A DNA stretch of 11,485 nucleotides from S010-17 sp036478895 (GTDB taxonomy: Bacteria > Bacteroidota > Bacteroidia > Flavobacteriales > Flavobacteriaceae), in the NCBI GenBank assembly GCA_036478895.1, contig JAZGEV010000005.1, forward strand, positions 1 through 11,485, given 5' to 3'. A program made the translations under genes and the position numbers. Numbering within the stretch: the first letter of the stretch is position 1; each line of letters starts with the position of its first letter. This document shows positions 5,173 to 11,485 of this stretch, piece after piece. Below the pieces are notes generated by a model. That model was not told the DNA's origin. It ran no database searches and saw only the letters and a list, made by a program, of their open reading frames with translations.

Positions 5173-8056
5173 CAATATTAACAATTTTTCCAGGTACTAC
5201 AATTACTTTTTTAGGCGTTCTACCATCTAAATGTTTTTGTGTTCGTTCATCTGCTAGTACTATTTTTTCGATGTCTTCTTTACTTAAATCTAAGGACAAA
5301 TCTAAGGTAAAACGCATTTTTCCGTTAAACGATATTGGATATGTTTTATTAGATTCTACCAAATGACTTGCATCAAATACAGGATAATCAACTAATGAAA
5401 TTGAAGTAGAATGCCCTAATTTTGACCACAATTCTTCAGTAATATGTGGCGCGTAAGGCGATAACAACACCAATAAAGGCTCTAAAATTGCGCGATTATT
5501 ACATTTTTGTTGCCCCAATTCATTCACCGCAATCATAAAATTACTAACCGAAGTATTGAAAGAAAAATTAGTAATATCATCCTCAACTTTTTTAATGGTT
5601 TTATGTAAAGTTTTTAAGCTTTCTTTACTTGACGCCTCATCAGAAATATGAGCAACACCATTATCATCGATACCATACAATTTCCATAATTTTTTTAAGA
5701 AAGAATACACACCAGAAATACCAGCTGTTTTCCAAGGTTTAGATTGTGTTAATGGTCCTAAAAACATTTCAAACAAACGCAATGCATCTGCGCCGTATTC
5801 TTCACAAATCAAATCTGGATTTACCACATTGTATTTGGATTTGGACATTTTTTCTACTTCGCGTCCAACGATGTATTTTCCATCTTCTAATATAAATTCA
5901 GCATTGTTGTATTCTTTTCTTGATTTTTTAAAAGCTTCTATATCTAGTTCATTTGAAGTATTTACTAACGAAACATCAACGTGAATAGCTTGAGTTTTAT
6001 CACTTTTAATCGTATATTTTTTTGTTTCAGTATGTCTATAAACAAAAGCACTCTCACCCAAAATCATTCCTTGATTTATCAGTTTTTTAGCAAACTCTTT
6101 TTTGGGTACACACTTTAAATCGTACAAGAATTTTTGCCAAAAACGAGAATATAATAAATGCCCTGTGGCGTGTTCGCTTCCACCAATATATAAATCGACA
6201 TCTTGCCAATAATCAAGTGCTTCTTTTGAGGCAAAATCTTCGGTATTATGTGGATCCATATAACGATTAAAATACCAAGAACTACCTGCCCAACCTGGCA
6301 TGGTGTTTAATTCTAGTGGGAATATGTGAGACGCTTCGCTGTCGCTCAGAGTGACATTATTATCTGCTTTGTCATTCTGAACATCGTGAAGAATTTCAGG
6401 GTTATCAACCACTTTATTGGTTTTAGTGTTCCAAAACCACTTAGTAGCATTCCCTAAAGGAGGTTTTCCATCGCTAGTTGGTAAATAATTTTCTACTTCT
6501 GGTAAATGAATTGGTAAATGCTTTTTGTCAATCATTTGTGGTAAGCCATTCTTGTAATACACAGGAAACGGTTCTCCCCAATATCGTTGTCTAGAAAAAA
6601 CAGCATCCCGTAAACGGAAATTTATTTTTTTATACCCAATACCTTGTTTTTCCATTTCGTAAATCACAGTTTTAAAGGCTTTTTTGTAAGGCAATCCTGT
6701 TAAGAAATCGGAATTTGTAATTTTTGTACTTCCTTTATCTTCAAAAGCACTTTCTGAAATATCGACATCTTTAAAAATGTTTGGGATGTTAATATTAAAA
6801 TGTTTTGCAAAATCATAATCTCGTTGGTCGCCACAAGGAACAGCCATTACTGCACCAGTTCCGTAGCCAGCCAATACATAATCGCCAATATAAATTGGGA
6901 TTGGTTCTTTACTAAATGGATGCTCAGCATAAGCGCCCGTAAATGCACCCGAAATGGTTTTTACATCGCTCATTCTATCACGTTCACTACGTTTTGCAGT
7001 TGCTTTTATATAAGCTTCTACTTCTTGTTTTTGTTCTGGTGTTGTTATTTGTGAAACTAGTTCTAATTCTGGTGCAAGTGTCATAAAACTAACACCGAAT
7101 ATTGTATCTGGTCTTGTGGTGAAAACCTCAAAAAATCTTTTACTAACTTGAGATTCCTTGTCGCTTTGCTCTGTTGGAATGACATTGAAAGAAACCATTG
7201 CACCTTCGCTGCGTCCAATCCAATTGGTTTGAATGTCTTTGATAGGTTGTGGCCAATCGATATCTTGTAAATCGTCCAATAAACGTTGTGCGTATGCCGA
7301 TATTCGCATAGACCATTGCATCATTTTCTTTTGAATAACAGGATGTCCGCCACGCTCAGAAACACCGTTTACAATTTCATCATTTGCTAAAACGGTTCCC
7401 AGCTCAGCACACCAATTTACGGTGGTTTCGCTGAGATACGTCATACGGTATTTTAGTAAGAATTCTTGCTGTTCTTTATTGGAATAATTTTTCCAATCGG
7501 TTGCTGTGATCTTTGGCGTATCCTCATCGCAAGGCGAATCTACTTTTTCATTGCCGTTTTTTTCTAACTCGGTTATTAATTCCGAAATTGGCGTTGCTTT
7601 ATCATCAATATTACAATAATAAGCATCGAAAAGTAAGGTAAAAATCCATTGCGTGTATTTATAATAATCGGCATTGGAAGTATGTAATTCTCTAGACCAA
7701 TCAAACGAAAACCCTATTCTATCTAATTGCTTGCGGTAGGTTGCAATATTAGCTTCGGTAGTTTTTGCAGGATGTTGTCCTGTTTGTATGGCATATTGTT
7801 CGGCTGGCAAGCCAAAAGAATCATAACCTTGTGGATGTAATACATTAAACCCTTTATGACGTTTGTATCGTGCATAAATATCACTTGCAATATAACCTAA
7901 CGGATGACCAACGTGTAAACCAGCGCCACTTGGATAAGGAAACATATCCAACACATAATATTTTGGTTTATCACTGGTATTACTAGCTTTAAAAGTTTGG
8001 TTGTCTGCCCAAATTTTTTGCCATTTTTTTTCGATTTCGTTATGGAAGTATTTCAT
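5165..8056 (-). CDS. leuS: Leucyl-tRNA synthetase carrying translated palindromic-repeat insertions
   Basis: Cytosolic class I synthetase that charges tRNA-Leu. Numbering from the ATG at 8056 (963 residues): HIGH-type motif HVGH at 48-51 within PYPSGAGLHVGHPLGY; CP1 editing domain with FTTRPDTIFG near 312-321 and GTGAVMAVP further on; the SSWYF catalytic-core block after MPGWAG; KMSKS at 736-740; then the anticodon-binding helical domain and a C-terminal tail ending KIVNIVG. The open frame extends to an earlier ATG at 8068, but that codon lies inside a palindromic repeat, and MKYFHNEIEKKWQ matches the usual family N-terminus, so 8056 is preferred. Two stretches do not look like LeuRS: VIPTEQSDKESQ near 291-303 and a segment near 553-577 containing ILHDVQND and VTLSDSEAS. 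Both are encoded by TGTCATT-type repeats inserted in frame. All key motifs are intact, so the enzyme should be functional. A promoter box lies about 67 nt upstream. Confidence 0.96.
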   Translation of the reverse strand: MKYFHNEIEKKWQKIWADNQTFKASNTSDKPKYYVLDMFPYPSGAGLHVGHPLGYIASDIYARYKRHKGFNVLHPQGYDSFGLPAEQYAIQTGQHPAKTTEANIATYRKQLDRIGFSFDWSRELHTSNADYYKYTQWIFTLLFDAYYCNIDDKATPISELITELEKNGNEKVDSPCDEDTPKITATDWKNYSNKEQQEFLLKYRMTYLSETTVNWCAELGTVLANDEIVNGVSERGGHPVIQKKMMQWSMRISAYAQRLLDDLQDIDWPQPIKDIQTNWIGRSEGAMVSFNVIPTEQSDKESQVSKRFFEVFTTRPDTIFGVSFMTLAPELELVSQITTPEQKQEVEAYIKATAKRSERDRMSDVKTISGAFTGAYAEHPFSKEPIPIYIGDYVLAGYGTGAVMAVPCGDQRDYDFAKHFNINIPNIFKDVDISESAFEDKGSTKITNSDFLTGLPYKKAFKTVIYEMEKQGIGYKKINFRLRDAVFSRQRYWGEPFPVYYKNGLPQMIDKKHLPIHLPEVENYLPTSDGKPPLGNATKWFWNTKTNKVVDNPEILHDVQNDKADNNVTLSDSEASHIFPLELNTMPGWAGSSWYFNRYMDPHNTEDFASKEALDYWQDVDLYIGGSEHATGHLLYSRFWQKFLYDLKCVPKKEFAKKLINQGMILGESAFVYRHTETKKYTIKSDKTQAIHVDVSLVNTSNELDIEAFKKSRKEYNNAEFILEDGKYIVGREVEKMSKSKYNVVNPDLICEEYGADALRLFEMFLGPLTQSKPWKTAGISGVYSFLKKLWKLYGIDDNGVAHISDEASSKESLKTLHKTIKKVEDDITNFSFNTSVSNFMIAVNELGQQKCNNRAILEPLLVLLSPYAPHITEELWSKLGHSTSISLVDYPVFDASHLVESNKTYPISFNGKMRFTLDLSLDLSKEDIEKIVLADERTQKHLDGRTPKKVIVVPGKIVNIVG
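6327..6400. repeat. Inverted pair of TGTCATT-type repeats inside leuS
   Basis: Two repeat units face each other. The left unit (6327-6356) ends CTCAGAGTGACA; the right unit (about 6370-6400) begins TGTCATTCTGAA and continues to GAAGAATTTC. Their inner ends TCAGAGTGACA (6346-6356) and TGTCATTCTGA (6370-6380) are inverted with 10 of 11 matches across a 13-nt spacer. On the coding strand they are read as EILHDVQND and VTLSDSEAS, peptides I recognise as typical translations of this repeat class in Bacteroidota. The insertion sits between NTKTNKVVDN and IFPLELN, two conserved LeuRS blocks, and keeps frame. Confidence 0.7.
7149..7184. repeat. Single TGTCATT-type repeat inside leuS
   Basis: On the minus strand this 36-bp unit begins TGTCATTCCAAC and ends GGAATCTCA; GATTCC and GGAAT form the outer inverted arms. 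It is exactly 12 codons long and is read in frame as approximately VIPTEQSDKESQ. It lies just before the start of the CP1 editing region (FTTRPDT), a place where LeuRS proteins vary in length. The terminal sequences match the other repeats in this window. Confidence 0.6.
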
Positions 8057-8062
8057 TGTATA

Positions 8063-8090
8063 TGTCATTCTGAACTTGATTCAGAATCTG
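8063..8090. repeat. TGTCATT-type palindromic repeat over the leuS translation start region
   Basis: The plus strand reads TGTCATTCTGAACTTG followed by ATTCAGAATCTG. Perfect 8-bp arms ATTCTGAA (8067-8074) and TTCAGAAT (8080-8087) enclose a 5-nt loop. The repeat ends 6 bp upstream of the preferred leuS ATG (8056), so the hairpin would form in the mRNA leader beside the ribosome-binding region. Its TGTCAT end supplies, on the coding strand, an in-frame ATG at 8068 that would add four residues (MTYT). Confidence 0.65.
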
Positions 8091-8113
8091 TTTTTATTAA
8101 TAAAGTAAGTGTA

Positions 8114-8132
8114 TTTATCTTGCAAAGATAAA
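8114..8132 (-). promoter_or_regulatory. leuS promoter box inside a 19-bp palindrome, possible operator
   Basis: The minus strand reads TATCTTTG at 8130-8123, a full TAnnTTTG match, about 67 nt upstream of the leuS ATG at 8056. The box is embedded in TTTATCTT-GCA-AAGATAAA, with perfect 8-bp arms. The right half-site AGATAAACTT (8126-8135) recurs exactly 20 bp away at 8146-8155, about two helical turns, in the -33 region. Such an arrangement could bind a dimeric regulator at the promoter. No regulator can be named. The -33 element itself is not clear. Confidence 0.45.
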
Positions 8133-8165
8133 CTTATTGAATTATAGATAAACTTGTAAAGGAAT

Positions 8166-8953
8166 TTATTTTGTAATAATACCGGTTTTTGCTAGGATTA
8201 TGAAAATAATTACGCCAATAACTATTATTCCTAAATAAAATGCGCCCATAATTAGCCAAAAGAATAGTGTTTTTAAAATAGTTTCTCCAAAATCAAGAGC
8301 AAACATTTTTTTGTAAAAATACATATGATAAACTACCATAAGAATCATTGTAATAGGATACATAATACTATAAGAAATATTAAAAATCAATGCAAACACG
8401 CCAAAAATAATAGATAGAAATAAGAAAGTTGCATACGCATAAAAAAGGCATACATTATGCTCGATAAAATTACGTTTTTTAAAAATAATTTTATTAATTA
8501 AGGCAAAAATTGGAATTGTTAAAAAGGTAAAAATATTAAAATATTTTGTCATAAAATACATCCACTTATCCAATGAAAATTTTCATATTTTCATCTTTTT
8601 TTGGATTTTTATCACTTTTTAGATTAAAATCCATACCATTAATATATTCCACCACTTGATCTTTGGCAAAATACATATAAACACTATATAAAGTTAGTGC
8701 AATAATCATATAACTAAAAGGTTGCATATACCGTTTACGAATTCCATCTAAATAACCATTTACTACCAGTTGAGGCTTGGTAAAAAGATGTGTAACTGTT
8801 TTAAAAAATGTATTATCCCAACTAAAAAAACTAGAGAAAAACTCTTCGGTAACAGACTTAAAATTTAAGCGATGCGTAATTACTTTTGCACCACTAATTG
8901 GTGCAGAATTTCATTTTTCCTAAAATTTCATTTTGGCAATTTTTACAGTTCAT
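8166..8953 (-). pseudogene. DUF3667-type zinc-ribbon membrane protein, broken by two +1 frameshifts
   Basis: The gene begins at ATG 8953 with MNCKNCQNEILGKMKFCTN and then hits TAG (8896-8894). Removing one base at about 8895 changes AATTAGTGG to AATTGTGG and restores the second half of a zinc ribbon, FCTNCGAKV. The frame then continues through WDNTFFKTVTHLFTKP and YLDGIRKRYMQPFSY, typical DUF3667 blocks. It breaks again near 8580-8590, where one extra A in ATGAAAATTTTC leads to a TAA. The remaining 3' part, open from 8573 (a TTG) to 8166, encodes four hydrophobic helices and a EHNVCLFYAY block. The full span is 788 bp; subtracting two bases gives 262 codons including the stop. The intact ancestor would be a 261-residue protein with an N-terminal Cys4 ribbon and about five membrane helices, of unknown function. 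A promoter box survives upstream. Two sequencing errors are the main alternative. The 3' fragment may be listed elsewhere as a 135-residue hypothetical membrane protein. Confidence 0.75.
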
Positions 8954-8958
8954 AGTTT

Positions 8959-8966
8959 CAAAGGTA
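8959..8966 (-). promoter_or_regulatory. Candidate -7 promoter element for the DUF3667 gene
   Basis: The minus strand reads TACCTTTG, a full TAnnTTTG match, ending 5 nt before the ATG at 8953. A TTTG lies about 22 nt upstream of the box, compatible with a -33 element. The closeness to the ATG implies a very short or absent leader. It is back to back with the promoter box for the peptidase gene. Confidence 0.4.
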
Positions 8967-8969
8967 ATG

Positions 8970-8977
8970 TAATTTTG
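8970..8977 (+). promoter_or_regulatory. Candidate -7 promoter element for the M3 peptidase gene
   Basis: The plus strand reads TAATTTTG, a full TAnnTTTG match, 32 nt upstream of the ATG at 9010. It lies 3 bp from the divergent box for the DUF3667 gene, so the two promoters would overlap. No clear -33 TTG is seen at the expected spacing. Confidence 0.4.
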
Positions 8978-9009
8978 TATATTTATCACAAATTATATTC
9001 CATCATAAA

Positions 9010-11121
9010 ATGAAAAAAATCTATATTCTATTTATTACAAGTATTTTAATTACAGGATCTTGCAATACCGATAAAAAACCAACAGCAATGAAAACCAACC
9101 CTTTATTAACTGAATGGAACACTCCATTTGGTTTAGCACCTTTTAACGATATTAAAAGTGACCATTATTTACCTGCACTACGCGAAGCAATTCAAATTCA
9201 TAAAAAAGAAATTACAAAAATACTAGGCAATACAGAAACTCCAACGTTTAAAAATACCATTGAAGCTTTGGAAACTAGTGGTAAAATGTTAAGTAAAGTG
9301 AGTGCCGTTTTTTCAGCTGTTAATGCTGCAAACACTAATGATGTGCTTAAAAAAACAGCCAAAACTATTGGGCCAGAAATGACAGCACATTGGGACGAAA
9401 TTACGCTAAACTCAGATTTATTTAAGAAAATAAAATCGGTTTATAACCAAAAAAGCACGCTTAAATTAGCCGCTCAAGAATTACATTTATTAGAAGAAAC
9501 CTATAAAAATTATGTACGTGCTGGTGTAAATGTTGAAGGAAAAAATAAAGATCGTTTAAAAGAAATTAACAAAAAATTATCGGCTTTATCCATAAAATTT
9601 GGAACCAACTTATTAGATGAAACCAATGCTTTTGAAGTGCATACTACCAATAAAGATGATTTAGGAAATCTCAACCAAAGTTTAGTCGCTTTAGCAGCCG
9701 ATGAAGCCATTAAACGTGGTCATAAAAACGGTTGGTCTTTTACGTTACAAAGACCAAGTGTAAATCCGTTTTTGCAAGCATCGCCAAATAGAGAAATGCG
9801 CGAAAAATTATTTCAAGGTTATGCGTTGCGTGGTGATAATGATAATGAAAAAGACAACAAAGCCGTATTGAGCGAAATGGCTTCTTTACGTGTAGAAAAA
9901 GCAAATTTATTGGGTTATAAAACTTGGGCCGATAAAGTGCTATCTAATAGAATGGCAGCAACGTCAGAAAATGTTTATAAATTACTAGACAAATTGTGGC
10001 CAAGTGCTGTTGCAATGGCAAAAACAGACCGTAAAGCATTAGCAAACATGATGAAAAAAGAAGGTGTAAAAGGCACTTTTAGAGGCAGTGATTGGCGTTA
10101 TTATGTTGCCAAAGTACGTGCAGCTCGTTATAACTTTAATGAAGACGAAACAAAACCTTATTTTGAGGTAAACAATGTAAGAGATGGCGCTTTTCAATTA
10201 GCAAATAAGCTGTTTGATATGACATTTAAACCTTTACCAAATGCGCAAAAATGGCATCAAGATCAACAGGTTTTTGAAGTTTTACAAAAAGGGAAACATT
10301 TAGGCGTTATTTATATGGATTTCTTTGCACGTGAAAGCAAAAGAGGTGGCGCTTGGATGAACGCATTACGATCCCAAGAAAATGTAACTGGTTTTGTAAC
10401 ACCTGTTGTCACTAATAATTTTAATTATCCAGCACCAACTAAAGACCAACCTTGTTTACTAACCTTTAGAGAAGCGCAAACGGTTTTTCATGAATTTGGT
10501 CACGGGTTGCATGGTTTATTATCCAATGTAAAATACAGATCAATGTCTGGTACAAATGTACCAAGAGATTTTGTTGAATTTCCAAGCCAGGTCATGGAAA
10601 ATTGGATGAGCGAACCAGAGGTTTTAGCAACCTATGCAAAGCATTATAAAACTGGAGAAGTGATACCAAAAGCATTAATTGAAAAAATGAATAATGCCAA
10701 TGACTTTGATGAAGGATTTAGAACAGTAGAATATATGGCTGCCGCATATCTAGATTTAAATTGGCATACATTAACCGATATAAAAATTAAAGATGCCCGT
10801 AAATTTGAGGCAGACGCAATGAAAAAAATTGGGTTGATGGATGAAATTTTACCGCGCTATAGAAGTAATTATTATTCTCATATTTTTTCTGGAGGTTATT
10901 CTGCTGGTTATTACTCGTATATGTGGAGTGAAGTTTTGGATGCCGATGCTTTTAATGAATTTAAGAAAACAGGTGATATTTTTAATAAAGAATTAGCCGA
11001 TAAATATACCAAAATGTTAGCAGCTGGTGGCTCTAAATCTGGTATGGATTTGTATCGTGATTTCTTAGGAAGAGATCCAGAAATTACGCCTTTGTTGCGT
11101 AAAAAAGGATTTATAAAATAA
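9010..11121 (+). CDS. M3-family zinc metallopeptidase (Dcp-like peptidyl-dipeptidase), predicted lipoprotein
   Basis: This 703-residue protein begins with a lipoprotein-type signal: basic MKK, hydrophobic core to about residue 14, and TGSC with the lipidated Cys at 18. The enzyme body starts near MKTNPLLTEWNTPFGLAPF (27 on), where cytosolic Dcp proteins usually begin. The zinc site is HEFGHGLHG: His494 and His498 bind zinc and Glu495 is the general base. The third ligand is Glu523 in VEFPSQVMENW, the same 29-residue spacing as in neurolysin. The substrate-side block SGGYSAGYYSYMWSEVLDADAF (about 627-648) is also typical of M3A/Dcp. Expected activity is release of C-terminal dipeptides or general oligopeptide breakdown outside the cytoplasm. 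Length is normal for the signal-bearing members. It is divergent from the DUF3667 pseudogene and precedes the threonylcarbamoyl-AMP synthase gene on the same strand by 98 bp. The family is certain; exact specificity (Dcp versus oligopeptidase) is inferred. Confidence 0.93.
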   Translation: MKKIYILFITSILITGSCNTDKKPTAMKTNPLLTEWNTPFGLAPFNDIKSDHYLPALREAIQIHKKEITKILGNTETPTFKNTIEALETSGKMLSKVSAVFSAVNAANTNDVLKKTAKTIGPEMTAHWDEITLNSDLFKKIKSVYNQKSTLKLAAQELHLLEETYKNYVRAGVNVEGKNKDRLKEINKKLSALSIKFGTNLLDETNAFEVHTTNKDDLGNLNQSLVALAADEAIKRGHKNGWSFTLQRPSVNPFLQASPNREMREKLFQGYALRGDNDNEKDNKAVLSEMASLRVEKANLLGYKTWADKVLSNRMAATSENVYKLLDKLWPSAVAMAKTDRKALANMMKKEGVKGTFRGSDWRYYVAKVRAARYNFNEDETKPYFEVNNVRDGAFQLANKLFDMTFKPLPNAQKWHQDQQVFEVLQKGKHLGVIYMDFFARESKRGGAWMNALRSQENVTGFVTPVVTNNFNYPAPTKDQPCLLTFREAQTVFHEFGHGLHGLLSNVKYRSMSGTNVPRDFVEFPSQVMENWMSEPEVLATYAKHYKTGEVIPKALIEKMNNANDFDEGFRTVEYMAAAYLDLNWHTLTDIKIKDARKFEADAMKKIGLMDEILPRYRSNYYSHIFSGGYSAGYYSYMWSEVLDADAFNEFKKTGDIFNKELADKYTKMLAAGGSKSGMDLYRDFLGRDPEITPLLRKKGFIK

Positions 11122-11184
11122 ATATTTTTTTAGAGTATCACTAATAATAATGAGGATTACACGTTAAAAACTATCAATTTTCTG

Positions 11185-11192
11185 TACATTTG
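11185..11192 (+). promoter_or_regulatory. Candidate -7 promoter element for the downstream synthase gene
   Basis: TACATTTG is a full TAnnTTTG match, 27 nt before the ATG at 11220, in a 98-bp gap. The gap contains no clear hairpin terminator for the peptidase gene, only a T-run at about 11125-11131. The synthase gene may therefore have its own promoter plus some read-through. Confidence 0.45.
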
Positions 11193-11219
11193 TTTTAATT
11201 CCAAAACAGATAGATTACC

Positions 11220-11485
11220 ATGTCTAAATTAATTAGAATATATAACGAAAACCCAAATGAAAAGGAGATTGCTAAAGTGGTTGCAGAACTCCGTAAAGGC
11301 AATTTAATTATTTATCCTACCGATACTGTTTATGGTTTGGGATGTGATATTACCAATACAAAAGCCTTACAAAAGATTGCTAAAATTAAAGGCGTGAAAT
11401 TAGAAAAATCAAATTTTTCTTTTATTTGTAATGATTTAAGTCACCTGTCGGATTATGTAAAACAGATAGATCAATCAACATTTAA
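11220..11485 (+). CDS. L-threonylcarbamoyladenylate synthase, TsaC/Sua5/YciO family (partial, N-terminal 88 residues)
   Basis: The frame starts at ATG 11220 (MSKLIRIYNENPNEKEIAK) and is open to the right edge. The YrdC fold is recognisable from LRKGNLIIYPTDTVYGLGCD (25-43) and the following KIKG (55-58) and SNFSFIC segment (64-70). PTDTVYGLG is the hallmark of the family, which makes threonylcarbamoyl-AMP from threonine, bicarbonate and ATP for t6A37 modification of ANN-decoding tRNAs. The KLEKSNFSFI version resembles the YciO-like branch common in Bacteroidota, whose members are annotated as this enzyme but have a less certain role. The C-terminal part, including the later conserved motifs, is outside the window, so a Sua5-type extra domain cannot be ruled in or out. 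A promoter box is 27 nt upstream. Confidence 0.88.
   Translation, partial: MSKLIRIYNENPNEKEIAKVVAELRKGNLIIYPTDTVYGLGCDITNTKALQKIAKIKGVKLEKSNFSFICNDLSHLSDYVKQIDQSTF

Noticed and set aside
6800..7054. Plus-strand 84-codon open frame inside leuS
   Set aside because: It is the opposite-strand shadow of the conserved editing domain; its composition is not protein-like.
5165..8056. leuS as a pseudogene because of the foreign segments
   Set aside because: The frame is continuous over 963 codons and the HVGH, editing-domain and KMSKS motifs are intact.
8056..8068. ATG at 8068 as the leuS start
   Set aside because: The codon belongs to an inserted repeat, and MKYFHNEIEKKWQ from 8056 fits the family N-terminus. 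It remains possible as a minor start.
2053..8090. CRISPR array from the repeated TGTCATT units
   Set aside because: The units are irregularly spaced over 6 kb, lie in both orientations and inside a coding frame, and have no regular spacers.
8063..8130. T-box or other leucine-responsive leader upstream of leuS
   Set aside because: The leader is only about 60 nt, has no T-box consensus or leucine-codon leader peptide, and its only hairpin is the dispersed repeat.
8166..8573. A separate 135-residue membrane protein gene starting at TTG 8573
   Set aside because: The sequence continues directly from the upstream DUF3667 frame after one base shift, so it is better read as the 3' part of a broken gene.

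Overview
The window looks like a chromosomal segment of a low-GC member of the Bacteroidota, most likely family Flavobacteriaceae. Three things point there: a gene for the type IX secretion Plug protein (former DUF5103), which is confined to this phylum; several upstream matches to the Bacteroidota -7 promoter motif TAnnTTTG; and the flavobacterial style of LeuRS, HflX and the DUF3667 protein. No phage, transposase, CRISPR array, tRNA or rRNA was seen. I did not find an undescribed multi-gene system; the unusual content is repeat biology in and around leuS, plus one decayed gene.

Layout, left to right. 1-526 (-) is the N-terminal part of nqrA (Na+-pumping NADH:quinone reductase subunit A), running off the left edge. 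It is divergent from 739-1983 (+), a secreted Plug protein. A 228-bp convergent gap follows (1984-2211), holding a perfect hairpin inside a larger inverted-repeat element. Then on the minus strand, in order of transcription, come leuS (8056-5165), a NtrY-like sensor histidine kinase (4891-3440) and hflX (3423-2212). The kinase and hflX are 16 bp apart and probably co-transcribed. The 273-bp gap between leuS and the kinase holds two strong inverted repeats and a kinase promoter.

Upstream of leuS, 8953-8166 (-) is a DUF3667-type zinc-ribbon membrane protein gene broken by two single-base insertions. Removing both bases restores one 261-codon frame. It is divergent from 9010-11121 (+), an M3-family (Dcp-like) metallopeptidase with a lipoprotein signal. 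The window ends in the start of a TsaC/Sua5/YciO-type threonylcarbamoyl-AMP synthase gene (11220 onwards, +).

The most notable observation is a family of short palindromic repeats beginning TGTCATT. Copies lie inside the leuS coding frame (6327-6400 as an inverted pair, and 7149-7184), where they are translated as extra peptide. Another covers the leuS translation start (8063-8090) and supplies a spurious upstream in-frame ATG. A related perfect hairpin sits after the Plug gene (2053-2080). The genes are otherwise housekeeping or cell-envelope functions: respiration, protein export, translation, ribosome rescue, sensing and peptide degradation. No shared pathway is evident.
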